NCBI RefSeq assembly: GCF_002847505.1
Contig: NZ_MXAV01000044.1
Location: 113,773-177,772, forward strand
Direction: 5' to 3'
Source: Acidithiobacillus marinus
GTDB taxonomy: Bacteria > Pseudomonadota > Gammaproteobacteria > Acidithiobacillales > Acidithiobacillaceae
DNA length: 64,000 nucleotides
Both the position numbers and the translations under genes were made by a program. Positions within the stretch are counted from its first letter, which is position 1; every line of letters starts with the position of its first letter. The notes beneath the pieces are model-generated. The model saw nothing but the letters and a program-made list of their open reading frames with translations, searched no databases and was not told the origin of the DNA. Below, piece after piece: positions 8,910 to 17,769 of the stretch.

Positions 8910-10589
8910 ATGAGTGGATATTTAGCCCTCGCCCGACGCTGGCGACCCCAGCATTTTGAAGATTTTGTGGGGCAGGAAGCAGTGGTGTCCGCTTTACGAC
9001 ACGCCCTGGACTCGGGACGCATCCATCATGCGTTTTTGTTTACGGGTACCCGGGGGGTCGGCAAAACCACGCTGGCCAGACTGCTGGCCAAATGTCTGAA
9101 CTGCGAACAGGGGGTCAGTAGCCAACCCTGTGGCGTTTGCAGCGCCTGCCAGAGTATCAGCGCCGGAAATTTTGTGGATCTGCTGGAAGTGGATGCCGCC
9201 AGCCGTACCCGGGTGGATGAAACCCGCGAATTGCTCGACAATGTGCAATATGCGCCGGTCGCCGGTCGCTACAAGATTTATCTCATCGATGAAGTGCATA
9301 TGCTGTCTACCCACAGTTTCAATGCCCTTCTGAAAACCCTCGAAGAGCCTCCGGAGCATGTCAAATTTCTGCTGGCGACCACGGATCCCCAGAAACTGCC
9401 GGTGACCATTTTGTCCCGCTGTCTGCAGTTCAATTTACGTAGACTGGATATAACCCAGATTCAGGGGCGTTTGCAGCAAATCATGGCGGCGGAAAAAGTT
9501 CCGGCTGAAGATGCGGCCTTGCAGATTTTGGCAAGAGCTGCTGATGGCAGTTTGCGGGATGCCCTCAGCCTGCTCGATCAGGCCATTGTTCATGGTGGCG
9601 GAGCGGTGCGCCGCGAGGGTGTCTTGAACATGCTGGGGCGCAGTGGCGACGATACCATCATGCTCATCATTGCCGCCCTGATTGGCCAGGATGCAGGGCA
9701 GGTGTTTGCTCTGGTCGACGATCATCTGGCACGAGGTCTGGATGCCGCCGGACTTTTGGATCGCTTGATTGAAGGCGTCCATCGTTTGAGTCTGGCGCAG
9801 TTTGTCCCCCTCGCGACCGAGAGCGAAGATGCCGAACAGGTGGCACAGCTCCGTGATAAAATCCATCCGTTACTGTTGCAATCCTGGTATGCTCTGCTGC
9901 TTTCGGCACGCCGGGATTTTCAGCTTTACCCCGATCAGCGCATGGCGCTGGAAATGGCTTTTTTGCGGGTGCTGAGCTTTTCTTTAACGGGAGCAAAGGC
10001 TCCGACGCCGCAGTCCACCCCTGAACCGGAGTCCGCTCCAGAAAATGGCAGGGATTCCGATCAAGCCGCAGCAGAACAACAAGCGCAATCAACTCCAAAA
10101 TTCCAGTCCGCAGCGCCGGAGCTTGTAGATCAGGTCCGCGAACCCGCCCCGGAAATGCGACACGAGGCGCTCTCCTCATCCGTCAGCCCGGCAGTTTCCT
10201 GGCGCGACATGATTCCCGCCTTGAAGCTGTCACCACTTCTGCAGGAACAACTGCGTCACGGCCAGGCGCTGCGCTGCGCTGCCGAGAAAGTGGATTTATT
10301 GATCGAGCCACGTTATTTGGCTTTTATCATTAAAGAGAAGGCACGCATTCTGCAGGCGTTGAGTGACTATTTTGGTCAGGCGCCGCAACTCAGCATTGCG
10401 GCTTTGACCGAGGAAAGCGGGGTGGGGAGCCTGATTGCCGAGGAAGAGGCCCGGATTGCGGCACGGATGCAGGAAGCACAGGCGAGGGTAGCCAATGATC
10501 CCCGCATTCGACAATTTACCGAAGTCCTGGGCGTTCAGGTAGAATCCATTACTTTCAGGGACCAGGATCAAGCGGTTTCTGAACATTGA
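8910..10589 (+). CDS. dnaX: DNA polymerase III tau/gamma subunit
   Basis: The clamp-loader motor ATPase. The product is 559 residues from ATG 8910 (MSGYLALARRWRP). The open frame extends 13 codons further up into the SRP RNA, but that start would place coding sequence inside the RNA and is rejected. It shows Walker A TGTRGVGKTT (about 45-54), the zinc cysteines CLNCEQGVSSQPCGVCSAC, Walker B LIDEVHML, NALLKTLEEPP and sensor SRCLQF. A Pro/Glu/Gln-rich linker (about 370-430) precedes the tau C-terminal polymerase-binding part. It is followed by ybaB and recR, the standard dnaX-ybaB-recR order. Confidence 0.96.
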   Translation: MSGYLALARRWRPQHFEDFVGQEAVVSALRHALDSGRIHHAFLFTGTRGVGKTTLARLLAKCLNCEQGVSSQPCGVCSACQSISAGNFVDLLEVDAASRTRVDETRELLDNVQYAPVAGRYKIYLIDEVHMLSTHSFNALLKTLEEPPEHVKFLLATTDPQKLPVTILSRCLQFNLRRLDITQIQGRLQQIMAAEKVPAEDAALQILARAADGSLRDALSLLDQAIVHGGGAVRREGVLNMLGRSGDDTIMLIIAALIGQDAGQVFALVDDHLARGLDAAGLLDRLIEGVHRLSLAQFVPLATESEDAEQVAQLRDKIHPLLLQSWYALLLSARRDFQLYPDQRMALEMAFLRVLSFSLTGAKAPTPQSTPEPESAPENGRDSDQAAAEQQAQSTPKFQSAAPELVDQVREPAPEMRHEALSSSVSPAVSWRDMIPALKLSPLLQEQLRHGQALRCAAEKVDLLIEPRYLAFIIKEKARILQALSDYFGQAPQLSIAALTEESGVGSLIAEEEARIAARMQEAQARVANDPRIRQFTEVLGVQVESITFRDQDQAVSEH

Positions 10590-10615
10590 TACCATTTACA
10601 GGGAGGTAGTGCACG

Positions 10616-10939
10616 ATGAAAGGTGGTTTGGGAAATATCATGAAGCAGGCGCAGCAACTTCAGGATCGTCTGCAGAAAACCCAGGAAGAGCTGGCCCATA
10701 TTGAAGTACAGGGGCATGCAGGGGGCAATCTGGTCGAAGTGACCATGACCTGTCGCCATGATGTCCGCAAGGTCCGCATTGATCCTTCGTTGCTGGCCGA
10801 CAATGATCAGGAAATGTTGGAGGATCTGGTGGCGGCAGCCGTCAACGATGCCGTGCGCAATGCCGAAAAAGTCAGTGCCGAGCGCATGTCGGAAGTGACC
10901 GGCGGGATGAGCATTCCGGGCATGAACCTGCCTTTCTGA
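10616..10939 (+). CDS. ybaB: YbaB/EbfC nucleoid-associated protein
   Basis: A 107-residue DNA-binding protein of the YbaB/EbfC family, which binds DNA as a dimer and affects nucleoid structure. It opens [20 protein letters not shown], followed by a long helix, the [21 protein letters not shown] strand pair and the [17 protein letters not shown] tail typical of the family. A GGGAGGTAG ribosome site lies about 8 bp before the ATG. It is located between dnaX and recR. Confidence 0.95.
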   Translation: MKGGLGNIMKQAQQLQDRLQKTQEELAHIEVQGHAGGNLVEVTMTCRHDVRKVRIDPSLLADNDQEMLEDLVAAAVNDAVRNAEKVSAERMSEVTGGMSIPGMNLPF

Positions 10940-10940
10940 G

Positions 10941-11540
10941 ATGGCTGATGTTCCGAGTATGGAGGCTTTGGAGGCGCTGTTAAGGCGCCTTCCCGGTATC
11001 GGGCCGCGCTCTGCGCAGCGCATTTGCTATGACCTCCTGGTGCGCAAACGTAATCTACTGCCCCAACTGGCTGCAGCGCTGGAGCGCGCCCATGCGGCGG
11101 TGCGTTTTTGTGAGCGTTGCAATAACCTCAGTGAAGCGCCTTTATGCAGTATTTGCCGGGGTGAGCAACGCGATCATTCCGTGCTCTGTATCGTGGAGTC
11201 TCCGGCAGACCTGCGTGCCATAGAAGCTACCGGAGTGTTCAGCGGCGATTTTTTTGTGCTGATGGGGCATTTGTCGCCTCTGGATGGTGTCGGACCAGAA
11301 GCCCTGCACCTGGATCGTCTCAGCCAGCGTTTGGCGGAAACGGGCTTGCAGGAAGTGATATTTGCCACCAACCCCACCCTGGAAGGCGAAGCTACTGCTC
11401 AGTTTTTAGCGGAGCTGGTCCCCGCCGGCATCACCATCAGTCGGATTGCCCACGGCGTGCCGGTAGGTGGAGAACTGGAATATGTAGATCGCGGTACCCT
11501 CGGACGGGCGATGCATGGACGTCGCCTGCTGGATGAATAG
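10941..11540 (+). CDS. recR: Recombination mediator RecR
   Basis: RecR acts with RecO and RecF to load RecA on SSB-coated gaps. The 199-residue protein has the helix-hairpin-helix LRRLPGIGPRSAQRICYDLL, the zinc finger CERCNNLSEAPLCSIC, and the Toprim core VLCIVESPADLRAIE with GHLSPLDGVGPEAL and NPTLEGEATAQFLA. The start codon follows the ybaB stop by 1 bp, so the two are probably translated from one message. Confidence 0.97.
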   Translation: MADVPSMEALEALLRRLPGIGPRSAQRICYDLLVRKRNLLPQLAAALERAHAAVRFCERCNNLSEAPLCSICRGEQRDHSVLCIVESPADLRAIEATGVFSGDFFVLMGHLSPLDGVGPEALHLDRLSQRLAETGLQEVIFATNPTLEGEATAQFLAELVPAGITISRIAHGVPVGGELEYVDRGTLGRAMHGRRLLDE

Positions 11541-11573
11541 TTAAAATAACCACTTGAGAGAGGAAGCTGTCAG

Positions 11574-12791
11574 ATGCTGGCTACAGGAGTAACGCCTCCG
11601 GGCGGTAATGTGTTCTTTTTGCTGATGGGCGCCATTCTGGTGTTTGCCATGCATGGCGGTTTTGCTTTTCTGGAACTGGGAACCGTACGCCGCCGCAGTC
11701 AGGTCAATGCGTTGGTGAAAATTCTCAGTGATTTCGGCATCTCTACCATTGTCTATTTTTTTATCGGTTATCACATTGCCTACGGCATCAGCTTTTTCGG
11801 GAACGTCCAAACCCTGACAGCCGGTGATCATGGCTTTGAAATGGTGCGTTTTTTCTTTCTGCTGACCTTTGCGGCAGCGGTGCCGGCCATCATTTCCGGC
11901 GGTATTGCCGAACGTGCCCGTTTTTATCCGCAGTTGCTGGCAACGGCCTTTCTGGTGGGATTGGTATATCCCTTTTATGAAGGCATTGTCTGGGACAACA
12001 ATTATGGGGTTCAGGCCTGGTTTACTCAGACTTTCGGGGCTCCCTTTCATGATTTTGCCGGCTCGGTGGTGGTCCATGCCATGGGCGGCTGGATGGCCCT
12101 GATGGCCGTGTGGTTGCTGGGGCCCCGGCGGGGCCGCTATGGCAAGGATGGAAGCATCCATGCCATGCCTCCCTCCAATATACCTTTTCTGGCGTTGGGA
12201 TCGTGGATACTGATTATTGGCTGGTTTGGCTTTAACGTCATGAGCGCCCAGCAACTGGCCCAGGTGCAGGGGCTGGTGGCCCTGAACTCATTGATGGCTC
12301 TGGTGGGTGGTATGCTGGCGGCGCTCGCGGTCGGTAAGGGCGATCCCGGTTTTGTGCATAATGGCGCGTTGGCTGGGCTGGTGGCCATTTGTGCAGGGTC
12401 TGATGTGGTGCAGCCTATAGGCGCTTTGGCCATTGGCGCCATTGCCGGGATCATTTTTGTGTATTTATTCACTTTCGTACAACATCGTCTGCGTCTGGAT
12501 GATGTCCTCGGGGTCTGGCCCCTGCATGGGGTTTGCGGCGTTTGGGGCGGTCTGGCCGTCGGCATTTTTGGTCTGAAAATGCTCGGTGGCGCCGGAGGGG
12601 TCAGTTTCTGGTCCCAACTTCTGGGGACCGGTCTGGGGGTGCTGATCGCCCTGGTTGGTAGTGCTGTTGTCTACGGCACCATCAAGGCGGTCATTGGCAT
12701 TCGTCTCGATGCCGAAGCCGAGTATGCCGGTCCGGATTTGAGTATTCATCATGTCAGCGCGTATCCTGAGGAAGATATCGAGAGGGCCTGA
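11574..12791 (+). CDS. amt: Ammonium transporter
   Basis: Amt/MEP channels move ammonium across the inner membrane as trimers. The 405-residue protein has eleven hydrophobic segments. The twin pore histidines sit in FAGSVVVHAMGG (about 168) and GVWPLHGVCGVWGG (about 318), and the signature FEMVRFFFLLTFAAAVPAIISGGIAER is present in the usual place. The N-terminus is short and has no clear cleavable signal. No glnK (PII regulator) gene lies next to it, unlike many amt loci. A GAGAGGAAGC ribosome site precedes the ATG. Confidence 0.93.
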   Translation: MLATGVTPPGGNVFFLLMGAILVFAMHGGFAFLELGTVRRRSQVNALVKILSDFGISTIVYFFIGYHIAYGISFFGNVQTLTAGDHGFEMVRFFFLLTFAAAVPAIISGGIAERARFYPQLLATAFLVGLVYPFYEGIVWDNNYGVQAWFTQTFGAPFHDFAGSVVVHAMGGWMALMAVWLLGPRRGRYGKDGSIHAMPPSNIPFLALGSWILIIGWFGFNVMSAQQLAQVQGLVALNSLMALVGGMLAALAVGKGDPGFVHNGALAGLVAICAGSDVVQPIGALAIGAIAGIIFVYLFTFVQHRLRLDDVLGVWPLHGVCGVWGGLAVGIFGLKMLGGAGGVSFWSQLLGTGLGVLIALVGSAVVYGTIKAVIGIRLDAEAEYAGPDLSIHHVSAYPEEDIERA

Positions 12792-12793
12792 AC

Positions 12794-13642
12794 ATGGATG
12801 ATGCTTGTGCGGCATTAACGCTGGAGCAGTTGCCAGTCTTGCCCCGACGCTCTCCAGACGCGCACAAGGGCCAGTTTGGTCATGTTTTTGTGCTCGGTGG
12901 AGCACCGGGGATGGGAGGGGCCTTGGCCTTGGCCGCTACGGCGGCCTATCGAGTAGGCGCCGGACTGGTAACGGCTGTCGGACATCCTGCAGCTGTTCCC
13001 TATCTGGCTGCAGAACTGCCCGAGGCGACCTGGTGGGACTGGCCTGCCAGCTTTGCTGCTTTGCCGAATCATGCCACGCTTGCCGTAGGTCCAGGCTTGG
13101 GGCAGGGTTTGGCTGCCCATGACATGCTGCGCGAAATGGGTCAGCTCAGCTGTCCTCAGGTCTGGGATGCGGATGCTCTCAATATTCTCGCGCGCTTTGG
13201 TCCATCCCTATTGCGCAGTGAGGCCATTCGACTGTTTACGCCCCACCCGGGAGAGGCTGCCCGCTTGCTGGGGCTGGACAACAGCGCTGCGATTCAGGCA
13301 AATCGCCTGGGAGCCATTCAGGCTTTGCAATCCCGCTATGGCGGATACTGGGTATTGAAGGGGCAGCACAGTCTTTTGCGGGGAGAAGGGGGTTGCTGTT
13401 ATTGTCCCTGGGGAAATCCGGGTATGGCCACCGGCGGCAGTGGCGATGTGCTGACTGGGCTGCTGGCAGGACTGCTGGCCCAAGGCTTGCCTCCTCATGA
13501 AGCTCTGCTGTTCGGCGTCTCTCTTCATGCCCTGGCAGGCGATCGCGCTGCCCGCCAATTAGGTCCCGAGAGCCTGCTGGCTGGCGATATTCTCAATGCC
13601 GTGCCTTATGTCCTACAGGAGTTGAAGTCCCTTGATGTCTGA
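12794..13642 (+). CDS. nnrD: ADP/ATP-dependent NAD(P)H-hydrate dehydratase (NnrD/CARKD type)
   Basis: Repairs damaged hydrated NAD(P)H. The 282-residue product corresponds to the C-terminal dehydratase half of the E. coli bifunctional YjeF; the epimerase half is not here. Family motifs are HVFVLGGAPGMGGALALAA, the VWDADALNIL region, LFTPHPGEAARLLG and the nucleotide-binding NPGMATGGSGDVLTGLLAGL. It starts 2 bp after the amt stop and overlaps bioA, so the three may be co-transcribed although their functions differ. Confidence 0.9.
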   Translation: MDDACAALTLEQLPVLPRRSPDAHKGQFGHVFVLGGAPGMGGALALAATAAYRVGAGLVTAVGHPAAVPYLAAELPEATWWDWPASFAALPNHATLAVGPGLGQGLAAHDMLREMGQLSCPQVWDADALNILARFGPSLLRSEAIRLFTPHPGEAARLLGLDNSAAIQANRLGAIQALQSRYGGYWVLKGQHSLLRGEGGCCYCPWGNPGMATGGSGDVLTGLLAGLLAQGLPPHEALLFGVSLHALAGDRAARQLGPESLLAGDILNAVPYVLQELKSLDV

Positions 13643-14987
13643 AACAGAAATGCTGAAAGCCTGGGATCGCCGTTATTTCTGGCATCCCTTCACCCAGATG
13701 CAATGTTATGGCGATGATGATCCCTGGATCATTGACCGGGCCGAAGGGCATTATCTGTATAATGTGGATGGTGAGCGCTGTCTCGATGCGGTGGCGAGTC
13801 TCTGGTGCAATGTGCATGGTCATCGTCATCCGCGCCTGGATCGCGCCCTGCTGGAACAACTCGGCAAAGTGGCCCATAGCACCAGTCTGGGTGCCAGCAA
13901 TCCCCCGGCCATTCGGCTCGCCAAAAAACTGGTGGACTGTTCCCCGGCATCACTGCAGCACTGCTTTTTTACGGAAGATGGGTCCGAAGCCGTGGAGGTG
14001 GCCATCAAAATGGCCGCTCAGTACTGGGTCAATATCGGGCAGCCCGAGAAGCATCTTTTTTTGACCCTGGATAATGCCTATCACGGCGACACGGTGGGTG
14101 CGGTTTCGGTGGGCGGGTTCCCGCTTTTTCATGAAGTGTATGGCAATTTACTGTTTCCGACCCGGCGGCTGCCCAGTCCCTATGTTTTACAATGGGAACA
14201 ATGTCAGGGTGATGGTGAAGCCGCTGCGAAGCTCTGGCTGCAGACTCTGGAAGCACTTTTGCTCGCGGAAAAAGAGAAAATAGCCGCGCTGATTCTGGAA
14301 GGGGGGGTACAGGGGGCGGCGGGTATATTGCCTTTCCCTCCGGGAATCCTCCAAGGTGCGCAACAGTTGTGTAATGCCCATGACGTGTTGTTGATTGTAG
14401 ATGAAGTGGCGACCGGGTTTGGGCGCAGTGGCAAACTGTTTTCCTGCGAAAGGGAAGGAGCTGAACCGGATCTGCTGGCATTGGGCAAGGGCTTGAGTGG
14501 GGGATACTTGCCCATTGCTGCGACCCTCGCCTCGGAAAAAATCTATCAGGCTTTTCTTGCGCCTTTTGGCGAGGCCCAGCAGTTTTATTACGGACATACT
14601 TTTACGGCCAATCCTTTGGCCTGTGCGGTGGCTCTCGAAAATCTCGACATTTTTGCCGAAGGCTCGCTACTCAGCGAGCTGCCGGAAAAAATCGCCAGAC
14701 TACAGAAAGGACTGGAGCGCTTTCGAGGCCAAGTCTGGGCTGGCGACCCCCGTCAATTTGGTCTGATGGCGGCCATCCCTTTGCGCAATCCGGCTACGGG
14801 CGCTGCTTATCCCTATGGTGAGCGGGTAGAATACATGGTGTGCAAACGTGCTCGGGAAATGGGGGTCTATAGTCGCCCCTTGGGGGATTTGCTGACCATT
14901 GTTCCGCCTCTGTCGGTGACAGCAGCGGAAATAGACACTATTCTCCAAACATTATTTAACGCCATGGCGGAAGGAAGCAAACAATGA
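13635..14987 (+). CDS. bioA: Adenosylmethionine-8-amino-7-oxononanoate aminotransferase
   Basis: Converts KAPA to DAPA in biotin synthesis using S-adenosylmethionine as amino donor and PLP as cofactor. The product is about 450 residues. It opens with WHPFTQM, has HGDTVGAVSVGG, the PLP aspartate in LLIVDEVATGFGRSGKLF, and the Schiff-base lysine in LLALGKGLSGGYLP. ATG 13635 is preferred over the TTG one codon earlier. It overlaps the end of nnrD by 8 bp and the next gene by 4 bp. No other biotin gene is next to it. Confidence 0.94.
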   Translation: MSETEMLKAWDRRYFWHPFTQMQCYGDDDPWIIDRAEGHYLYNVDGERCLDAVASLWCNVHGHRHPRLDRALLEQLGKVAHSTSLGASNPPAIRLAKKLVDCSPASLQHCFFTEDGSEAVEVAIKMAAQYWVNIGQPEKHLFLTLDNAYHGDTVGAVSVGGFPLFHEVYGNLLFPTRRLPSPYVLQWEQCQGDGEAAAKLWLQTLEALLLAEKEKIAALILEGGVQGAAGILPFPPGILQGAQQLCNAHDVLLIVDEVATGFGRSGKLFSCEREGAEPDLLALGKGLSGGYLPIAATLASEKIYQAFLAPFGEAQQFYYGHTFTANPLACAVALENLDIFAEGSLLSELPEKIARLQKGLERFRGQVWAGDPRQFGLMAAIPLRNPATGAAYPYGERVEYMVCKRAREMGVYSRPLGDLLTIVPPLSVTAAEIDTILQTLFNAMAEGSKQ

Positions 14988-15439
14988 CGACGGCCCAGGA
15001 AATCATGACCCGTGCGGCCACTACGGTGCAGGCGGAAGATTCCGTGAAAAATGTCGGTAAAATCCTCTTGCAGTCAGGGCATCACAGTATTCCGGTGGTG
15101 AATGCTGAAGGACATCTGGTCGGCATGATTGGTGAACGGGATCTGATTGATGCCAACCGCGAGGTGCATTTGCCCACCATGCTGACCATTCTTGATGGAC
15201 TGATCCCCTTGGGTGGCATGCACGAGTATGAAGAAGAACTGCGTAAGGCGACGGCTGTCACCGCAGCACAACTGGCGACGACCAAGGTAGTCACGGCAGG
15301 ACCGGATGAGTCCGTGGATGATGTCGCAGAAAAACTCTTGCGCAGGGAAGTACACGCCTTACCCATAGTGGATACCGAAGGTACATTGCTGGGCATCATC
15401 ACCCGCTCCGACATTCTCCAACATCTGTTGAAATCCTGA
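14984..15439 (+). CDS. CBS-domain pair protein
   Basis: A 151-residue protein made of two CBS motifs (about 5-60 and 90-148) and nothing else. CBS pairs bind adenosine nucleotides and act as energy or redox sensors. Both repeats are clear: ALMT-like AQEIMTRAATTVQAEDSVK, HHSIPVVNAEGHLVGMI and VHALPIVDTEGTLLGIITRSD. Start and bioA stop overlap as ATGA. The partner it regulates cannot be inferred from the neighbours. Confidence 0.9.
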   Translation: MTTAQEIMTRAATTVQAEDSVKNVGKILLQSGHHSIPVVNAEGHLVGMIGERDLIDANREVHLPTMLTILDGLIPLGGMHEYEEELRKATAVTAAQLATTKVVTAGPDESVDDVAEKLLRREVHALPIVDTEGTLLGIITRSDILQHLLKS

Positions 15440-15454
15440 GCCGTTGCTTCGCTG

Positions 15455-15928
15455 ATGGATTGGATTTTTTCCAGCGCTCATATCTGTCAGGCCTGGGGGG
15501 CTGAGCTTGCCCGGCGTATTCAGGTCCCTGCCGTGATTTATCTGGAGGGTGATCTGGGAGTCGGAAAAACCACTCTGGCCCAGGGGATGCTCCGTGCCCT
15601 GGGAGTCACCCAGTCCATCAAAAGTCCGACCTATACCCTGCTCGAAAGCTATGACACGCACTCCGGGCTGGCCCACCACCTCGACCTGTATCGCCTGAAT
15701 GATCCGGAAGAACTGGAATTTATCGGTATCCGTGATTATCTGGCGACTCCGGCCTTATGGCTGATCGAATGGCCGGAAAAAGGCAAGGGATATTTACCAC
15801 CCCCGGATTTGCAGTTGACACTGGATATTCATGCCGATGCCGCGCATCGCCTGTCAGCCCAAGCGGGCAATCTCCGGGCTGCAGCCTGGTTGCAGGGTTT
15901 GCCTGATCCTGCTGGGCGTCAGACATGA
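15455..15928 (+). CDS. tsaE: tRNA t6A37 threonylcarbamoyltransferase ATPase TsaE
   Basis: TsaE is the ATPase needed with TsaB and TsaD to make the t6A modification at position 37 of ANN-decoding tRNAs. The 157-residue product has the P-loop LEGDLGVGKTTLAQGMLRALG (about 30-50), the switch KSPTYTLLESY and the HLDLYRL and LIEWPEKG motifs. It overlaps mutL by 4 bp. The tsaE-mutL-miaA order is common in gammaproteobacteria and joins two tRNA-37 modification genes. Confidence 0.95.
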   Translation: MDWIFSSAHICQAWGAELARRIQVPAVIYLEGDLGVGKTTLAQGMLRALGVTQSIKSPTYTLLESYDTHSGLAHHLDLYRLNDPEELEFIGIRDYLATPALWLIEWPEKGKGYLPPPDLQLTLDIHADAAHRLSAQAGNLRAAAWLQGLPDPAGRQT

Positions 15929-17769
15929 GTGCTGAGGCACGTACTCCTGCCAGAGTTCAGCGCCTGGACGCTACCCTCGCCAACCAGATTGCTGCTGGCG
16001 AGGTTGTCGAAAGGCCCGCTTCCATTCTCAAAGAGCTTCTGGAAAACAGTCTGGATGCTCAGGCTGCCCGCATTACCATTCATCTTCAGGCGGGCGGTAT
16101 GGACATGCTCAGCGTGGAAGATGATGGCACGGGCATTAACCCGGAAGATCTCCCTCTGGCTCTGGAGCGTCACGCCACCAGCAAGGTAGCCAGCTGGGAA
16201 GATTTACAGGCTATCCAGACCATGGGCTTTCGCGGCGAGGCTTTGCCCGCCATCGCTTCGGTAGCACGGGTAGAAATTCTGAGCCGAACCCATGACTCGG
16301 GACAAGGGGCGCGGATCGCGGTTCATGGCGGCGAGCAAATTCGTTTAGAGCCTGCAGCCCGGGCGCCTGGCACGACGGTACGGGTGGCTGATCTGTTTTA
16401 TAACGTGCCCGCACGTCGCAAGTTCCTGCGTTCTCCTGCGGCTGAGTTGTCGCGAGTCCAGAAAGTACTTCGCCAGATTGCCCTTGCCAATTTCCCGATA
16501 GCTTTTCAACTCCTGCAAAATGATCGCAGCCTCGTGCAATTTCCCGCAGCCCATGACTCGGCTGCCTGCGCGGCGCGGGTAGCTGCCGTTCTGGGCGAGG
16601 GTTTCATGGCCAACGCCCTGCATCTGGAACAAAGCGATCGTGATCTGTCTTTGCGGGGCTGGCTGGGTTTGCCCACCTACAATCGGGCGCGGGGCGATGA
16701 ACAGTACTTTTTCGTCAACGGCCGCCCGGTGCGTGACCCGGTGCTGACCCATGCCTTGCGGGCCGCTTATCAGGATGTGTTGTTTCAGGATCGACACCCC
16801 TTGTATGTCCTGTATCTTGAGCTGCCACCCGAACAGGTGGATGTCAACGTGCATCCGGCCAAGGCGGAAGTGCGCTTTCGGGATAGTCGTGCAGTCCATG
16901 ATTTTCTGTTTCATACCTTGCGCAGGATTATTGCCGGGCAGGGTGGGGATTTGCCGCAGGTTACCGTCCCCATTCAGCCCAAGCTGCAAGCCGTGACGGC
17001 AAGTCAGGATTTTTCCGCCGCAGCAGTCCGGGCGCCGCTGCCTTATGCACCTTCTATCCAACAGCCTTTAAGCAGTGTGGGCGAGGCCCAAACCGCCGCT
17101 TACTGGGAACAGATAGTGGCTACCGGCACAACAACCGGGGCGGCCAGCCTGACTGCTGAAGCTCCACTGGAAGTTCAAGAGCAGCACCATTTGAGTCCGG
17201 AATATCCGTTGGGTCAGGCGTTGGCTCAGATTCATGCCCGTTTCATTGTGGCGCAAAATCACGAGGGCATGATCCTTGTGGATCAACATGCAGCCCATGA
17301 GCGCATCCTCTACGAGAAGATGAAAAAAGCCTGCCAACTTGATGATAAGCAGCAGTTTGCCATTCCCGAATATTTGCATGTGACGGCATCGCAACTGGCG
17401 CGTTTTGAAGTTAATCAGGAGGTTCTGAAAACAGCAGGTCTGGATATCAGCATCGCCGGACCGGGTACGCTGGCCATTCACGGCGCGCTGCGCTCACTGG
17501 ACCCCCGCAGTTATGCGCAACTGGTCGCCGAGTTGCTGGATGCAGAAAAACCCTGGGGGCAGGGTGATGTTGAGGGCGACCCGGTGCTGGCTGAAATGGC
17601 CTGCCGGGCAGCCATCAAAACCAGCCGCCGCCTGACCCTGGATGAAATGAACAGTCTGCTCCGCCAACTCGAAGCCACCCCCCGATTTGGACAATGCAAC
17701 CACGGCCGTCCCACCGTGGTGCAATTTTCCCTGGCGGACCTCGACCGCCTGTTTCTGCGCGGGCGATGA
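15925..17769 (+). CDS. mutL: DNA mismatch repair protein MutL
   Basis: MutL links MutS mismatch recognition to strand removal. The 614-residue protein has the GHKL ATPase motifs LANQIAAGEVVERPASILKE, LSVEDDGTGI, HATSK and FRGEALPAIASV, then VRVADLFYNVPARRKFL, and the C-terminal dimerisation part with VDQHAAHERILYEKM. The endonuclease motif DQHA(X)2E(X)4E appears (DQHAAHERILYE), as in species that lack MutH; this is suggestive only. It overlaps tsaE and miaA by 4 bp each. Confidence 0.96.
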   Translation: MSAEARTPARVQRLDATLANQIAAGEVVERPASILKELLENSLDAQAARITIHLQAGGMDMLSVEDDGTGINPEDLPLALERHATSKVASWEDLQAIQTMGFRGEALPAIASVARVEILSRTHDSGQGARIAVHGGEQIRLEPAARAPGTTVRVADLFYNVPARRKFLRSPAAELSRVQKVLRQIALANFPIAFQLLQNDRSLVQFPAAHDSAACAARVAAVLGEGFMANALHLEQSDRDLSLRGWLGLPTYNRARGDEQYFFVNGRPVRDPVLTHALRAAYQDVLFQDRHPLYVLYLELPPEQVDVNVHPAKAEVRFRDSRAVHDFLFHTLRRIIAGQGGDLPQVTVPIQPKLQAVTASQDFSAAAVRAPLPYAPSIQQPLSSVGEAQTAAYWEQIVATGTTTGAASLTAEAPLEVQEQHHLSPEYPLGQALAQIHARFIVAQNHEGMILVDQHAAHERILYEKMKKACQLDDKQQFAIPEYLHVTASQLARFEVNQEVLKTAGLDISIAGPGTLAIHGALRSLDPRSYAQLVAELLDAEKPWGQGDVEGDPVLAEMACRAAIKTSRRLTLDEMNSLLRQLEATPRFGQCNHGRPTVVQFSLADLDRLFLRGR

